From the NCBI GenBank assembly GCA_031292565.1, contig JARLGW010000010.1, positions 1 through 64,000 on the forward strand: a stretch of 64,000 nt of DNA, given 5' to 3'. The notes under the pieces are model-generated. The model saw only the letters and a program-made list of their open reading frames with translations. It did no database searches and was not told where the DNA came from. This DNA comes from Paludibacteraceae bacterium. Lineage in GTDB: Bacteria > Bacteroidota > Bacteroidia > Bacteroidales > Paludibacteraceae. Shown one piece after another: positions 1 to 8,762 of the stretch. The number at the start of each line of letters is the position of its first letter. The stretch's first letter is position 1. Position numbers and translations under genes: made by a program.

Positions 1-139
1 CTATGTCGCCATCCATCACGGATTGTACGTTGCTGGTCTGGTAGTCGGTGCGGTGGTCTTTTACTCTGCGGTCGTCGAACACGTAGCTTCTTATTTGGGA
101 GCCCCATTCTATTTTCTTCTTCCCGGATTCGATCTTCTC
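1..139 (-). pseudogene. prfB: 3' fragment of peptide chain release factor 2 gene, truncated at its 5' side and cut by the window edge
   Basis: Read on the minus strand, 46 codons without a stop give a peptide with [14 protein letters not shown], then [14 protein letters not shown] and MDGDI. This is the conserved C-terminal part of RF2, which terminates translation at UGA and UAA. A normal RF2 (about 365 residues) would continue upstream with several hundred more codons. Here a TAA at 140-142 lies directly before the homologous part, and the sequence up to the tRNA gene shows no RF2 similarity in any frame I checked. The C-terminal end lies outside the window. I read it as a detached or duplicated gene end. 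A functional prfB must exist elsewhere, because TGA is used as a stop here. Confidence 0.75.
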
Positions 140-320
140 TTATTTATTAAGGTGAGGGATGGGATGCGTATATATATAATGACAGTATAATTCTAAATAG
201 AGTTGGATTCTATACAAAGCCGAGTTTTCTAATTCTACTGCTTATAAGGTACAGGGGGCAATATTATTGGTAGTACATAATTAAGGTGCGATTTAACGAA
301 CCGGACTGGTAAATTACAAA
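140..320. other. Non-coding stretch between prfB fragment and tRNA-Asp terminator
   Basis: AT-rich sequence with no convincing reading frame, no RF2 continuation and no recognisable RNA. It is the 5' side of the prfB fragment, so it marks a recombination or decay boundary. Confidence 0.5.
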
Positions 321-360
321 TAACAAAAAACGCTAAGCATCATTTGACACTTAGCGTTTA
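321..360 (-). terminator. Intrinsic terminator of tRNA-Asp
   Basis: Arms AAACGCTAAG (328-337) and CTTAGCGTTT (350-359) form a 10-bp stem. On the minus strand the stem is followed by a T-run. It lies just downstream of the tRNA-Asp gene. Confidence 0.75.
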
Positions 361-368
361 CTTTTTAA

Positions 369-445
369 TGGCGGTATGGACGGGACTCGAACCCGCGACC
401 CCCTGCGTGACAGGCAGGTATTCTAACCAGCTGAACTACCACACC
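369..445 (-). tRNA. tRNA-Asp (anticodon GTC), CCA encoded
   Basis: The minus-strand sequence folds into a standard cloverleaf. The 7-bp acceptor stem pairs GGTGTGG with CCATACC, with one G-U pair. The T-loop has GGTTCGAGTCC, and the anticodon loop CTGTCAC carries GTC. The 3' CCA is encoded at 369-371. The gene is 77 nt including CCA. Confidence 0.95.
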
Positions 446-658
446 ATTTTTGCTTACCCTTGAGGCGTTCCTCAATTGCGATGCAAAGATAGTGCAATTT
501 TTTCATCTCACAATAGGCTGAATAAAAAAATCTACATTTTTTCCTCCGGCAGTGGGCTCCACAGCTATAAAACATGGAGAAAAACAGCTAGTTAGTGTTT
601 ATTATAGATCTTAAAATAAATGAAGATTATTTTTAATAACGATGGATATATTTTTAAT

Positions 659-666
659 TAACTTTG
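659..666 (+). promoter_or_regulatory. Candidate Bacteroidota -7 box for purU
   Basis: TAACTTTG matches the Bacteroidota TAnnTTTG core and lies 28 bases before the purU start. No clear TTG element is visible at the expected upstream spacing. Confidence 0.45.
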
Positions 667-694
667 CAACCGATTATAAAGAAAACAAAAGAAA

Positions 695-1555
695 ATGACC
701 GACAATACTGCAATTCTGCTTATTCATTGTCCTGATAAACAGGGCATATTAGCTGCCGTAACTGATTTTATCAATGTAAACAAAGGAAATATACTTTACC
801 TGGATCAATGGGTTAACAAAGAGGAGGAACTGTTTTTCATGCGTGTGGAATGGGATTTGGGCAAATTTGAGATTCCCCGTGAAAAGATAGAGGAATATTT
901 TGCTACCCTGATAGCCAACCGCTTTGCAATAAAATTCAACCTTTACTTTAAGGACATCAAACCTCGCATGGCTATGTTTGTATCTAAAATGTCGCACTGC
1001 ATGTACGACATTCTAGCTCGTTATTCGTCTGGTGAATGGAACGTGGAAATACCTGTAATTATAAGTAACCACCCTGACTTGGGTCATGTGGCTGAAAAGT
1101 TTGGTATTGATTTTAAATATTTTCCTATTAATAAGGAGAACAAAGATGAACAGGAGGCCGCAGAAATAGCTTTGCTGAAAGAATATAACATCGACTTTAT
1201 CGTGTTGGCTCGCTACATGCAAATTCTGTCGGAAAACTTCACTAGAAGCTACCCTAACGCGGTGATAAACATTCACCACTCGTTCTTACCAGCTTTCGTG
1301 GGGGCTAAACCTTACCACGCGGCTCATGCTCGCGGGGTGAAACTAATTGGTGCCACTAGTCATTATGTAACAGCTGATTTAGACGCGGGTCCTATTATTG
1401 AGCAGGACGTGGCTCACATCACGCATAAGGACACGGTGGAGGCTCTTATCAAAAAAGGCCGTGATTTGGAAAAAATAGTACTTTCACGTGGCGTTGCCAA
1501 ACATATTGAGCACAAAGTGCTAGCCTATAGTAACCGAACCGTGGTGTTCGATTAA
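695..1555 (+). CDS. purU: Formyltetrahydrofolate deformylase
   Basis: PurU hydrolyses 10-formyltetrahydrofolate to formate and tetrahydrofolate, balancing the one-carbon pool and feeding formate to purine synthesis. At 286 residues it has the usual length. Residues 1-80 form an ACT domain, beginning with the characteristic 'HCPDKQGI'. The rest is a formyltransferase fold with the catalytic set visible: the Asn and His of 'VINIHHSFLP' and the Asp of 'TADLDAGPIIEQDV'. It stands alone between tRNA-Asp and a strong terminator, so it is probably monocistronic. ACT domains usually bind amino acids (methionine and glycine in E. coli PurU); that regulation is inferred here. Confidence 0.95.
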   Translation: MTDNTAILLIHCPDKQGILAAVTDFINVNKGNILYLDQWVNKEEELFFMRVEWDLGKFEIPREKIEEYFATLIANRFAIKFNLYFKDIKPRMAMFVSKMSHCMYDILARYSSGEWNVEIPVIISNHPDLGHVAEKFGIDFKYFPINKENKDEQEAAEIALLKEYNIDFIVLARYMQILSENFTRSYPNAVINIHHSFLPAFVGAKPYHAAHARGVKLIGATSHYVTADLDAGPIIEQDVAHITHKDTVEALIKKGRDLEKIVLSRGVAKHIEHKVLAYSNRTVVFD

Positions 1556-1569
1556 AAGCAGAAATAATA

Positions 1570-1635
1570 GGAGCCGTTAAGCTGTAGTATCTGGAAGACT
1601 CTCTCCCACCACTACTGCTTAACGGCTCCTTTTTT
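1570..1635 (+). terminator. Intrinsic terminator of purU
   Basis: A 13-bp perfect stem pairs GGAGCCGTTAAGC (1570-1582) with GCTTAACGGCTCC (1617-1629). It extends inward by 5 bp after a T-T mismatch and is followed by TTTTTT. Confidence 0.85.
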
Positions 1636-1668
1636 CGTGTAAGATTATCGATGCCGAAAACACAATCT

Positions 1669-2094
1669 TTAGTTTTTCTTCGCGTCAAATGTTGAATAGA
1701 CACCGTTTGCGGTGTATCTTAAAACAAGCATTTCGGAATCCAACCGCACTATTTCATATACCTTGGCTTCGGTTTTATGGGTGGTGGAATTTGATACAAT
1801 ATATCTTCCTTGTGAGGCTTTGCCTACCATGGTGGAATCGAATGCCATTGGTATGCTTTCCGAGAAATAATAGGAGCCTTCGGTTTTTACTTCTTTATCC
1901 TGATACGTCAACACGCTTTCCACTTTACCATTTTTATAGGTATTAGAACAGACAACATCCTGCGGAGGCGAGAACTGCATCAGCCATGTTTTGCTTTCCA
2001 GCAATTCTTTGGTGTATGGCATTGCCTTTTTTCGTGCAACGGAATAACTGCTTACTAGCAATAAAACAGTGAGCAAGGATATGATTTTTTTCAT
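1669..2094 (-). CDS. Small secreted protein of unknown function
   Basis: A 141-residue protein. The start at 2094 was chosen because it opens directly on a signal peptide (MKKII then a leucine/valine-rich core ending at SVA); a longer frame from 2145 would put 17 residues in front of it. The mature part is rich in beta-forming residues and contains 'TWLMQFSPPQDVV' and 'GSYYFSES', with a late 'LVLRYTANGV'. This is reminiscent of small lipocalin-like or META-like periplasmic domains, but I cannot assign a family. It faces purU convergently. Confidence 0.65.
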   Translation of the reverse strand: MKKIISLLTVLLLVSSYSVARKKAMPYTKELLESKTWLMQFSPPQDVVCSNTYKNGKVESVLTYQDKEVKTEGSYYFSESIPMAFDSTMVGKASQGRYIVSNSTTHKTEAKVYEIVRLDSEMLVLRYTANGVYSTFDAKKN

Positions 2095-2180
2095 TGATCT
2101 TTTATATATAACCCAAAGATAATGGCTAGATTTAGTAATCGACAAAAGGTTTATTCCTTTTTATATAAAATTAGATTCAA

Positions 2181-3677
2181 TTATTCTTTAGATTTAGTAG
2201 CTCTTTTTAATCCAAGAAAATCAATTAATCCAGGATGAACTCTGTAAGCTCTCGCTCCTTCTTCAAATTGATTTCTTGTGTTTTTATATTTAAAAACATA
2301 CTCAGACCCACCATATCCACTTCCTCCAGCCTTATAATATCCAACTATTGAAAATTCATATAAATTTTTCAAAGATTCATATGAACTTATTTCTTCTTTG
2401 AATAAAAATCTTTTCTTTTTTATAGCTTCATCAAAATCATCCATGTCAAATTGATGATAACCAATGCTTTTAATAACTTCAAGCAAATTCTCATAAATTG
2501 GAAGATGTTTATGTATTTCATCGTCTAATTCAGCCATAAAATATTTACTATATTCTACTTTTGCATCATTAATATCCTTATTACTAACCAACAAGGCTTT
2601 TTCTTCATTTAATTTATGAGCCTTTATCACTTCATTACAAAATTGTATAGCATCTCGTGGCCTTAAAAATGTTCTATCAATAATGTAATTATATTTTAAT
2701 TGTTTTCCTGTCATCAATTGACTTTCATTAAAAACATTTTCCCATTTAATTATCTCATTATCATCCTCTTTTAGTAGTTCGGTTAATCTTTTCTCAATCA
2801 ATTCTTTTAACGTATGACTTCCCGGCACATCCCATTCAATAATTGTTGAAGCAAACTGTGTTAGCTTGTTCTTATCTTCAAATTTTAAAGAATTGAAAAT
2901 ATCATCTCTCAAAAATATTATTATAGACATTTTTTCGTGATTATCCTTAGCTACTCTATTCAACTCTTTTGCAGCAAGAAGTAATCCAATTAGTCTATTA
3001 TAATACTCTTGATTTGTCGGATCAAATCCTAAATCTAATTGATCAAATAATATGTGGTATTCATTTGATGGATTCAGACTTGTTATTACACATTCAGATA
3101 GATTTAGATTTACTTCTTGAATTATTGTAGGCAAATAATCCATCGGAACTCCTTCTGATGTAATATTATCTTTTATAAATCCTAAATCAATTTGAAAATT
3201 ATTTTTAATTTTAAGTTTCTTTGAAGGCGTAAATATCTGAGTTACATCAGGATCTCTTGTTCCATAAGTATCAACAATAAAACTTTCAATTTTAGATAAT
3301 TTTTCGAGTGAATTTTCATCATACGGTATTGATTGATCTTTATTTAATAATATTTTAGATAAACTTAGCAATATTAAATATTTCCAACTGTGTGTATATT
3401 TATCAAAATCCGGGACTCCAATTTTTGCTTGTTTATCATGATAATGCCATGGATAATCCGAAAACGTGTGCCCAAAACTATAATAAGCAGGATCTTTTTG
3501 ATTTAATAATTTTTTAAATATCGCTGTTTTACCAGTACCTTTTCTCCCTAATATTATAAATTTTCAAAAATTTTTTATTTCATTATAAGCATTATGGTTT
3601 TGAAAACATTGCATCAATAAATCATCTGTATCTGCATCAATACCACCTATAGTCGTTATAGAATCAAGCTTTTTCAT
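2181..3677 (-). pseudogene. P-loop ATPase of the Sll1717-like type, interrupted by an in-frame TGA
   Basis: From an ATG at 3677 the frame runs 498 codons to 2181. It is interrupted once, by TGA at codon 38 (3564-3566), with no frame change. The reconstructed protein has Walker A GRKGTGKTA right after the stop (residues 44-52), then 'YYSFGHTFSDYPWHYH'. A Walker B-like 'HILFDQLDLGF' follows, and a sensor-like 'IIIFLRDDIF'. This layout resembles the NTPases named Sll1717 family; some relatives are suspected defence or stress ATPases. A downstream TTG at 3371 could only give a product lacking the P-loop. The gene is markedly AT-richer than its neighbours, suggesting horizontal origin. A base-calling error at 3564-3566 is the main alternative. 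Confidence 0.75.
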
Positions 3678-3814
3678 AACGCAATCTGTTAAATTTTAAG
3701 TTTTTCAAAGCTATCAAATATTTCTCTTTTACACAAAAAATCATACCATAATCTCAAAAACCATTTTTCATTGAACCTATTCAAAATTCAAGAGTAAAGG
3801 TTTCTTCCTTACTC

Positions 3815-3851
3815 CGTTCGGCGTAGGCTTGGGCAGAGCCTACGTCGAACG
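3815..3851. repeat. Imperfect inverted repeat (15-bp arms) upstream of the ATPase gene
   Basis: CGTTCGGCGTAGGCT (3815-3829) and AGCCTACGTCGAACG (3837-3851) pair over 15 positions with one G-U or A-C type mismatch around a 7-nt loop. There is no T-run on either side. It is far more GC-rich than the ATPase gene beside it, like a REP-type palindrome or the scar of an insertion. Confidence 0.6.
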
Positions 3852-3899
3852 ACAACACAAACAACAAACTAAACTACACAAAAGACTTTACCACAACAA

Positions 3900-3930
3900 A
3901 AAAGGTTGCCCAGATAGGCAACCTTTTTCA
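3900..3930 (-). terminator. Intrinsic terminator of the papain-like gene
   Basis: AAAGGTTGCC (3901-3910) pairs with GGCAACCTTT (3917-3926). On the minus strand the stem is followed by TTTTTTG. It lies just after the stop of the minus-strand gene ending at 3947. Confidence 0.8.
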
Positions 3931-3946
3931 CGTATATTATTTCTAT

Positions 3947-6574
3947 TTATTCAAACAGTATTTTATTGCTTATCGTTCCGCTATCGGTTTGCAACTTCAC
4001 GATGTAGTAGCCTTTGGCAAAGGCTGACACGTTCAGGCTAATAGTGGATTGTTCTTGGTAGTTGCTTTGCTTTACAAGCTTTCCGGCCAAGTCGTAAATA
4101 GCCACTTGATTTACAGCTGAGGCATTCTTAATGGTAAGTACCCCGTTGTTGGTTGGATTGGTAATTATAATATTACCACCCAGCTCAATAGGTGCTATGC
4201 CCGAAGCCGAAGCTGTGCTTACGGTAACAAAAGCGGTATCTTCAACCCCACCAAAAGAACCATCCAACTGCAACCAATAGGTTTTGCCACTGGTTAATCC
4301 TTTTGCCAACTTAATAGTGGCTGCTGACTCGGTTGCACTATAATCGTCGTTGGCCGCCAGTAGTTTATACTTGCTTGCATCGCCACTGATAATATCGGAA
4401 TATGTGCCGGTGGAAACGGCATCATAAAGAGCTATTTTGTCGTCGAACCCGGTGGTAACAATCTTTACCGCTCCGGTGCTTGGTGCTGTAAACTTAAACC
4501 ACAGCGTGCTATGCAAATCAGCCTGACCGGGGCACCAACCCATTTGAGAGGTACAACTGTCAGCCGGGGCATGGGGTTCGTTTTGCTCCCACGTAGCACA
4601 GGTATTAATAAACGGCCCTTCTTTGGTATCAAGGGTAAGTGTTTTAGCATCCGCGATGTCGTCATACGGAGCACAATGATCCCACACCGATATTTTCACA
4701 GAATCGGTAGCGGTGCATTGTCCCAGCGTGGCTGTTACTTTAAATAGTTTGACCGATTCTCCCATTTGGTAAGTAAGCACATTCCCTTTGGAGCCATTAA
4801 CATCGGATGGAGCTACCCAAGTATAAGAATCGGCACCGGCAACTTTAAAAGAAAGGATTTTATTCTTTAAGATGGAATCGTTTGTTGCATTGCTTTCTAT
4901 GTATAACGGAATGCCACTTACTATTTCTACCGCGGTTCCTTTTACAATAGAATCCTGCACCGAGCCGGTAATACCCGTTAGGGTAACCTTTTTGGTTCCG
5001 GAGGTGGAATACACCACTTTTACACTGTCGTTGATAGACGTTGTAGTGGCTGTAAGCGGTGTTGCCCCATCGCCAAACGACCATTTATAGGAATCGTAGG
5101 TGCCGTAGGTGTTGTTTTTATACACCACGGTATCGGCTACACAATATTTACTCTTTGCCGTGGTAAATAATGGCTGATTGGCAGCATTCTTAGCATACAC
5201 TTTCAAGCAGAGATTAAAAGAGTTGCAATACTTGGCATCCGAACCTACAGGTACCCATACATCGGAAGCCGAAAACTTGAGCCATTGACTACCTGTGGGC
5301 AATATGGTGGGGCTAGCAAAATTCTTTACAGCACCCTCAATAGGAATAGGAAATAAATATCCGGGAGTGTGGTACCTTACTTTTACATAAAAATCGCCAC
5401 TATCCACTTCTGCTTTTATATCAAAAGTATTGTAGCCGGGGTATTCACAAAGCAACCCTTTTCGGGAAGCTATTAAGCCGGAGAGGTTCACCGTATCTTT
5501 TTTCTGTTTATACACCTCAATATCTACCACCGATGCAGCTACCGAAGTATATACACCCACCGAGGTAATTACTTGTTTTTTAGGTGCTATAAATTTTTGA
5601 AGCGTGTAGGCTGAATCCACATAATTTCCCCACGAAGTAGTTTGTCCTAATTTATCAAGGTAATAGATGGTATCGATAGGATCTTTTTCCTTCCGAAGTG
5701 GATACACGGCTGCATAGTTTCCCACGAAATAATCTTCGTAAGAAGCATAATAATATCCATTGTCGAACTTGGAAGTTCCATAAGTTCCCTTCACAATCCA
5801 AGCTCCCTTACCCGATGGCGAGGTGTATCCGGGAATAGTAACCGTCATGGTGTCGTTCCAACCCACGATGGTTCCTGCATGGTCAAAACTTCCTCCCCCA
5901 TTTTTTTGCGAATAGGTAGCATGGGTGGTGGAGTTATAATATTTTGAAAGCCCCAACGTGGAAAGAGCCGTAAACACCCCTCCATATTGATATACCATTT
6001 GCTTAATCAAATTGATATTCTTATTAAGGTACAATGCTTGCGAAACGATGGCCGGCTTATCTGATTTAGTAACCGTTTTACAAGTGCCCGAAGCTGAATT
6101 TACATACGGATCGGAGGTTTCATACACAGGTCCTCCGAAACGGGAAAGGTAGGATATGGCCATGCTAGCATTTCCACCCATGTTCTTAGTATATAAAAAT
6201 CCGTTGCAATTAACCAGATTCTCCACGGAATAATTCGTGGTGGCAAAGCCCATACGAGCCCATACCGACTGGATGGCATCCATCGTGGCAAAACCCCAAC
6301 AAGTATTCACAGAGCCTTGAGCTCTTGGTGTGGTAAGCAAGCCGGTGGTGCGTAAATCGAACACCGAAGGGAGTGCAATTGCACTTCGCATCTGAGGCAA
6401 ACTATCAAAAGAATAAACCAAAGGCGAAGGAATAAATCCACGCGAAGCCGTATCCATTGATGACGAATAACTAACAAAGTCGGGATTAAGAGGGGCAAAA
6501 TGCCCTGCCCCACTCTGTGCATGTAAACAAAGGCTTAAACTTGTTATTAAAAAAATCAGTATTCTTTTCTTCAT
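3947..6574 (-). CDS. T9SS-exported papain-fold (C1) protein with lectin-like and PKD domains
   Basis: An 875-residue secreted protein with a signal peptide at residues 1-19 (cut after HAQ). Residues 70-290 are a C1 peptidase domain with oxyanion Gln86 and Cys92 in 'AQGSVNTCWGFA' and His232 in 'FDHAGTIVGW'. The third papain residue, normally Asn in 'KNSWG', is Gly263 in 'VKGTYG'. A lectin-like domain of the kind that follows bacterial C1 peptidases comes next, then a PKD domain ('YKWSFGDGATP', near 500) and a pre-peptidase-type beta domain. A T9SS type A sorting domain ends in 'GYYIVKLQTDSGTISNKILFE'-like sequence over about the last 75 residues. It should be exported through the Por/T9SS machinery to the cell surface or medium. 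It lies 12 bp after the 7TM-HD gene and is probably cotranscribed with it. Confidence 0.85.
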   Translation of the reverse strand: MKKRILIFLITSLSLCLHAQSGAGHFAPLNPDFVSYSSSMDTASRGFIPSPLVYSFDSLPQMRSAIALPSVFDLRTTGLLTTPRAQGSVNTCWGFATMDAIQSVWARMGFATTNYSVENLVNCNGFLYTKNMGGNASMAISYLSRFGGPVYETSDPYVNSASGTCKTVTKSDKPAIVSQALYLNKNINLIKQMVYQYGGVFTALSTLGLSKYYNSTTHATYSQKNGGGSFDHAGTIVGWNDTMTVTIPGYTSPSGKGAWIVKGTYGTSKFDNGYYYASYEDYFVGNYAAVYPLRKEKDPIDTIYYLDKLGQTTSWGNYVDSAYTLQKFIAPKKQVITSVGVYTSVAASVVDIEVYKQKKDTVNLSGLIASRKGLLCEYPGYNTFDIKAEVDSGDFYVKVRYHTPGYLFPIPIEGAVKNFASPTILPTGSQWLKFSASDVWVPVGSDAKYCNSFNLCLKVYAKNAANQPLFTTAKSKYCVADTVVYKNNTYGTYDSYKWSFGDGATPLTATTTSINDSVKVVYSTSGTKKVTLTGITGSVQDSIVKGTAVEIVSGIPLYIESNATNDSILKNKILSFKVAGADSYTWVAPSDVNGSKGNVLTYQMGESVKLFKVTATLGQCTATDSVKISVWDHCAPYDDIADAKTLTLDTKEGPFINTCATWEQNEPHAPADSCTSQMGWCPGQADLHSTLWFKFTAPSTGAVKIVTTGFDDKIALYDAVSTGTYSDIISGDASKYKLLAANDDYSATESAATIKLAKGLTSGKTYWLQLDGSFGGVEDTAFVTVSTASASGIAPIELGGNIIITNPTNNGVLTIKNASAVNQVAIYDLAGKLVKQSNYQEQSTISLNVSAFAKGYYIVKLQTDSGTISNKILFE

Positions 6575-6586
6575 ACAAAATTCAGT

Positions 6587-8635
6587 TTATTGTTTCTTGA
6601 GTTCCGGGTAACTAACACGGGTATGGTAAATGGTTTTTAATTTTTCTTTGAAAACGGATTTCACTACTTCTACATCCATAAAGGTGATTTTGGCATGCCG
6701 GAACAACCCGTCGGCTATTTGCTTATCAATAATGGTATCGACAAGCAGGTTAATGCTCTCGTCGGAATATTCGCTCAAGCTACGGGACGAAGCCTCAACA
6801 GCATCGGCCATCATCAACGCGGCTTGCTCTTTGGTGGTTGGGGATGGGCCTTTATACATAAACGCGGATTCGTTCACTTTAGCGTCCGGGAAGTTATTTT
6901 TAAACGAATTGTAAAAATATCTAGTACGGCTTGCACCATGATGCGTACGGATAAAGTCAATTATCTTTTCAGGCAAATTGTGTTTGTGCGCAATTTTTAT
7001 TCCATCATCCACATGGCTAATAATGTGTTGTGCAGCGGTTTCATAATCAATATTGGCTAACGGATTTACCCCGGACAACTGATTTTCAGTGAAAAACATC
7101 GGGTTGTTCATTTTTCCAATATCATGGTAAATGGCTCCGATTCGAACCAATAACGAGTTGCCATTTATTTTTTTAACTGCGTCGGTAACCAAATTGGCTA
7201 CTTGCAACGAATGTTGGAACGAACCGGGTGCTACTTCGGCATACTCCTGCAACAACGGACTGTTTACATTGGATAGCTCAACCAAGGTAACGTTGGACAG
7301 GAAACCGAACATTTTTTCAAAAATATAAATAAGCCCATAGGCAAAAAGAAGAAGCGTGGAACTGATGCCAAAAGAAATAAATTTCTGCCACTCTATTTTT
7401 GTTAAATCACCCTCCACCAATAGGCTATTGCCCATGTACATTACCGCGTAGCTTATAAAGATAAAAATGGCTACTCTCACCAGTTGCGAACGCTGAGTTA
7501 GATCCTTCAGGCTGGACACAGCCGTCATACCGGCGGCAAGTTGCAACAACACGAATTCAAACGAATCGGGTACAATAAGGGCTATTTGCAACGTGGTGAT
7601 TATATGGGTAAAAAGGGCGGTACGCGAATCGAAAAAGATACGAACAATGATAGGCAGCAAGGCAAACGGAACAATATATACATCAAAAATATTGAATTTC
7701 ACGGCCAACGATGCGAAAGACACAATAAGCAACACCATGAGTAACAGAAACACGGTGTGTTTTATGTTTTCATAAATATTGATACGAAACAAGTACAGGT
7801 ATAAAAACAGTAACATCATGAGCCCGGCTATAAGTATAATTTGCCCCATCCACATGAGGTTGTACTGGGTGGCCGTTCCTTTTTGTTTATCCAGTTCTAT
7901 TTTCAACGAATTAAGCAAGCTGGACGTGCGCTGGGTAACAATCTCGCCCCTATCTACAATACGCTCTCCGGCTTGAATCATGCCGGACGTGAGCGACACT
8001 TGCTTCAACAAGCCCGTGCGGTTGCGGTCGGACAACAATTTATCGTAAGCCAGGTTCTCTGACAAATAGAAATTAATGTTACACGACTTCAAGGCGCCTT
8101 CATCCAAACCCAGCGGACGATTGTTGATAATGTATTCGTAGGCCGATTTTACGGTGAAGAAATTTTTAAGTTCCAACTGATGAGATACTTGCTGAGAATC
8201 GATAAGCAACACAGAGGTATAACCGTTTTCTGAAAGCGTATCCAAATCTTCCGTTTTTATCAAACCCACTTCATATACATGCTTTATTTGAGCTGCAATA
8301 TATTGTTTGTATTTCTGCGGAAGATTCTGCAATTTCACTAACGAATCACCTAGGGCGTGTAATTGTTTCCTAGCAACCTGATTATTGATTCGGTAATAGG
8401 CCTCGAAAGACCGAAGCCGGTCTTTCTGTTCTTGATCGAATTCCTTTTTATCTTTGTAGATGGGGAAGTTAAAGGGAGCCGTAACTAATTCGTACGTCCA
8501 GGGCTTACCAACTTGAAATTGGTACTTAAAAGATCCCTGACGGGGAAAGATCTGAACGATAATGGTGATGGCACATAAAAATAGCACTACCCGTGTGAGT
8601 ATTTGCAATCTTTTTTGTGTAATTTTAGGTTTCAT
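6587..8635 (-). CDS. 7TM-HD membrane phosphodiesterase (PgpH-like)
   Basis: A 682-residue membrane protein of the 7TMR-HDED/7TM-HD family; PgpH of Listeria, the best-known member, degrades c-di-AMP. There is one TM helix near residues 12-30, then a large extracytoplasmic region to about 255 and a block of seven helices from about 262 to 440. The C-terminal cytoplasmic HD domain has His475 ('GSFQHSLQVAN'), the H504-D505 pair in 'YHDIGKMNNP', and later 'HVDDG' and 'HHGASRT'. All metal ligands expected for an HDIG phosphodiesterase appear present. c-di-AMP hydrolysis is inferred from the family. It is the first gene of a minus-strand pair with the papain-like protein. Confidence 0.88.
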   Translation of the reverse strand: MKPKITQKRLQILTRVVLFLCAITIIVQIFPRQGSFKYQFQVGKPWTYELVTAPFNFPIYKDKKEFDQEQKDRLRSFEAYYRINNQVARKQLHALGDSLVKLQNLPQKYKQYIAAQIKHVYEVGLIKTEDLDTLSENGYTSVLLIDSQQVSHQLELKNFFTVKSAYEYIINNRPLGLDEGALKSCNINFYLSENLAYDKLLSDRNRTGLLKQVSLTSGMIQAGERIVDRGEIVTQRTSSLLNSLKIELDKQKGTATQYNLMWMGQIILIAGLMMLLFLYLYLFRINIYENIKHTVFLLLMVLLIVSFASLAVKFNIFDVYIVPFALLPIIVRIFFDSRTALFTHIITTLQIALIVPDSFEFVLLQLAAGMTAVSSLKDLTQRSQLVRVAIFIFISYAVMYMGNSLLVEGDLTKIEWQKFISFGISSTLLLFAYGLIYIFEKMFGFLSNVTLVELSNVNSPLLQEYAEVAPGSFQHSLQVANLVTDAVKKINGNSLLVRIGAIYHDIGKMNNPMFFTENQLSGVNPLANIDYETAAQHIISHVDDGIKIAHKHNLPEKIIDFIRTHHGASRTRYFYNSFKNNFPDAKVNESAFMYKGPSPTTKEQAALMMADAVEASSRSLSEYSDESINLLVDTIIDKQIADGLFRHAKITFMDVEVVKSVFKEKLKTIYHTRVSYPELKKQ

Positions 8636-8734
8636 AAAACAGGAATATCTATAGTATAGAACACAGTCTTACATTAAGCTGTTCGAAAAAAAACAAAAAC
8701 TTTTCAAAAATACTGAAAAAGAGCGAAGATTCTT

Positions 8735-8742
8735 TAAATTTG
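8735..8742 (+). promoter_or_regulatory. Candidate -7 box for the NlpC/P60 gene
   Basis: TAAATTTG lies 20 bases before the start codon at 8763, a good match to the Bacteroidota TAnnTTTG core. The upstream element is weak. Confidence 0.5.
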
Positions 8743-8762
8743 CGAAAAATCATTACGCTATT

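Noticed and set aside
3564-3566. TGA recoding (as Trp, Gly or selenocysteine) to explain the interrupted ATPase gene
   Set aside because: parB, the metallophosphatase gene and flxD all end with TGA at expected protein ends, and no housekeeping gene in the window has an internal TGA. No SECIS-like context was evident.
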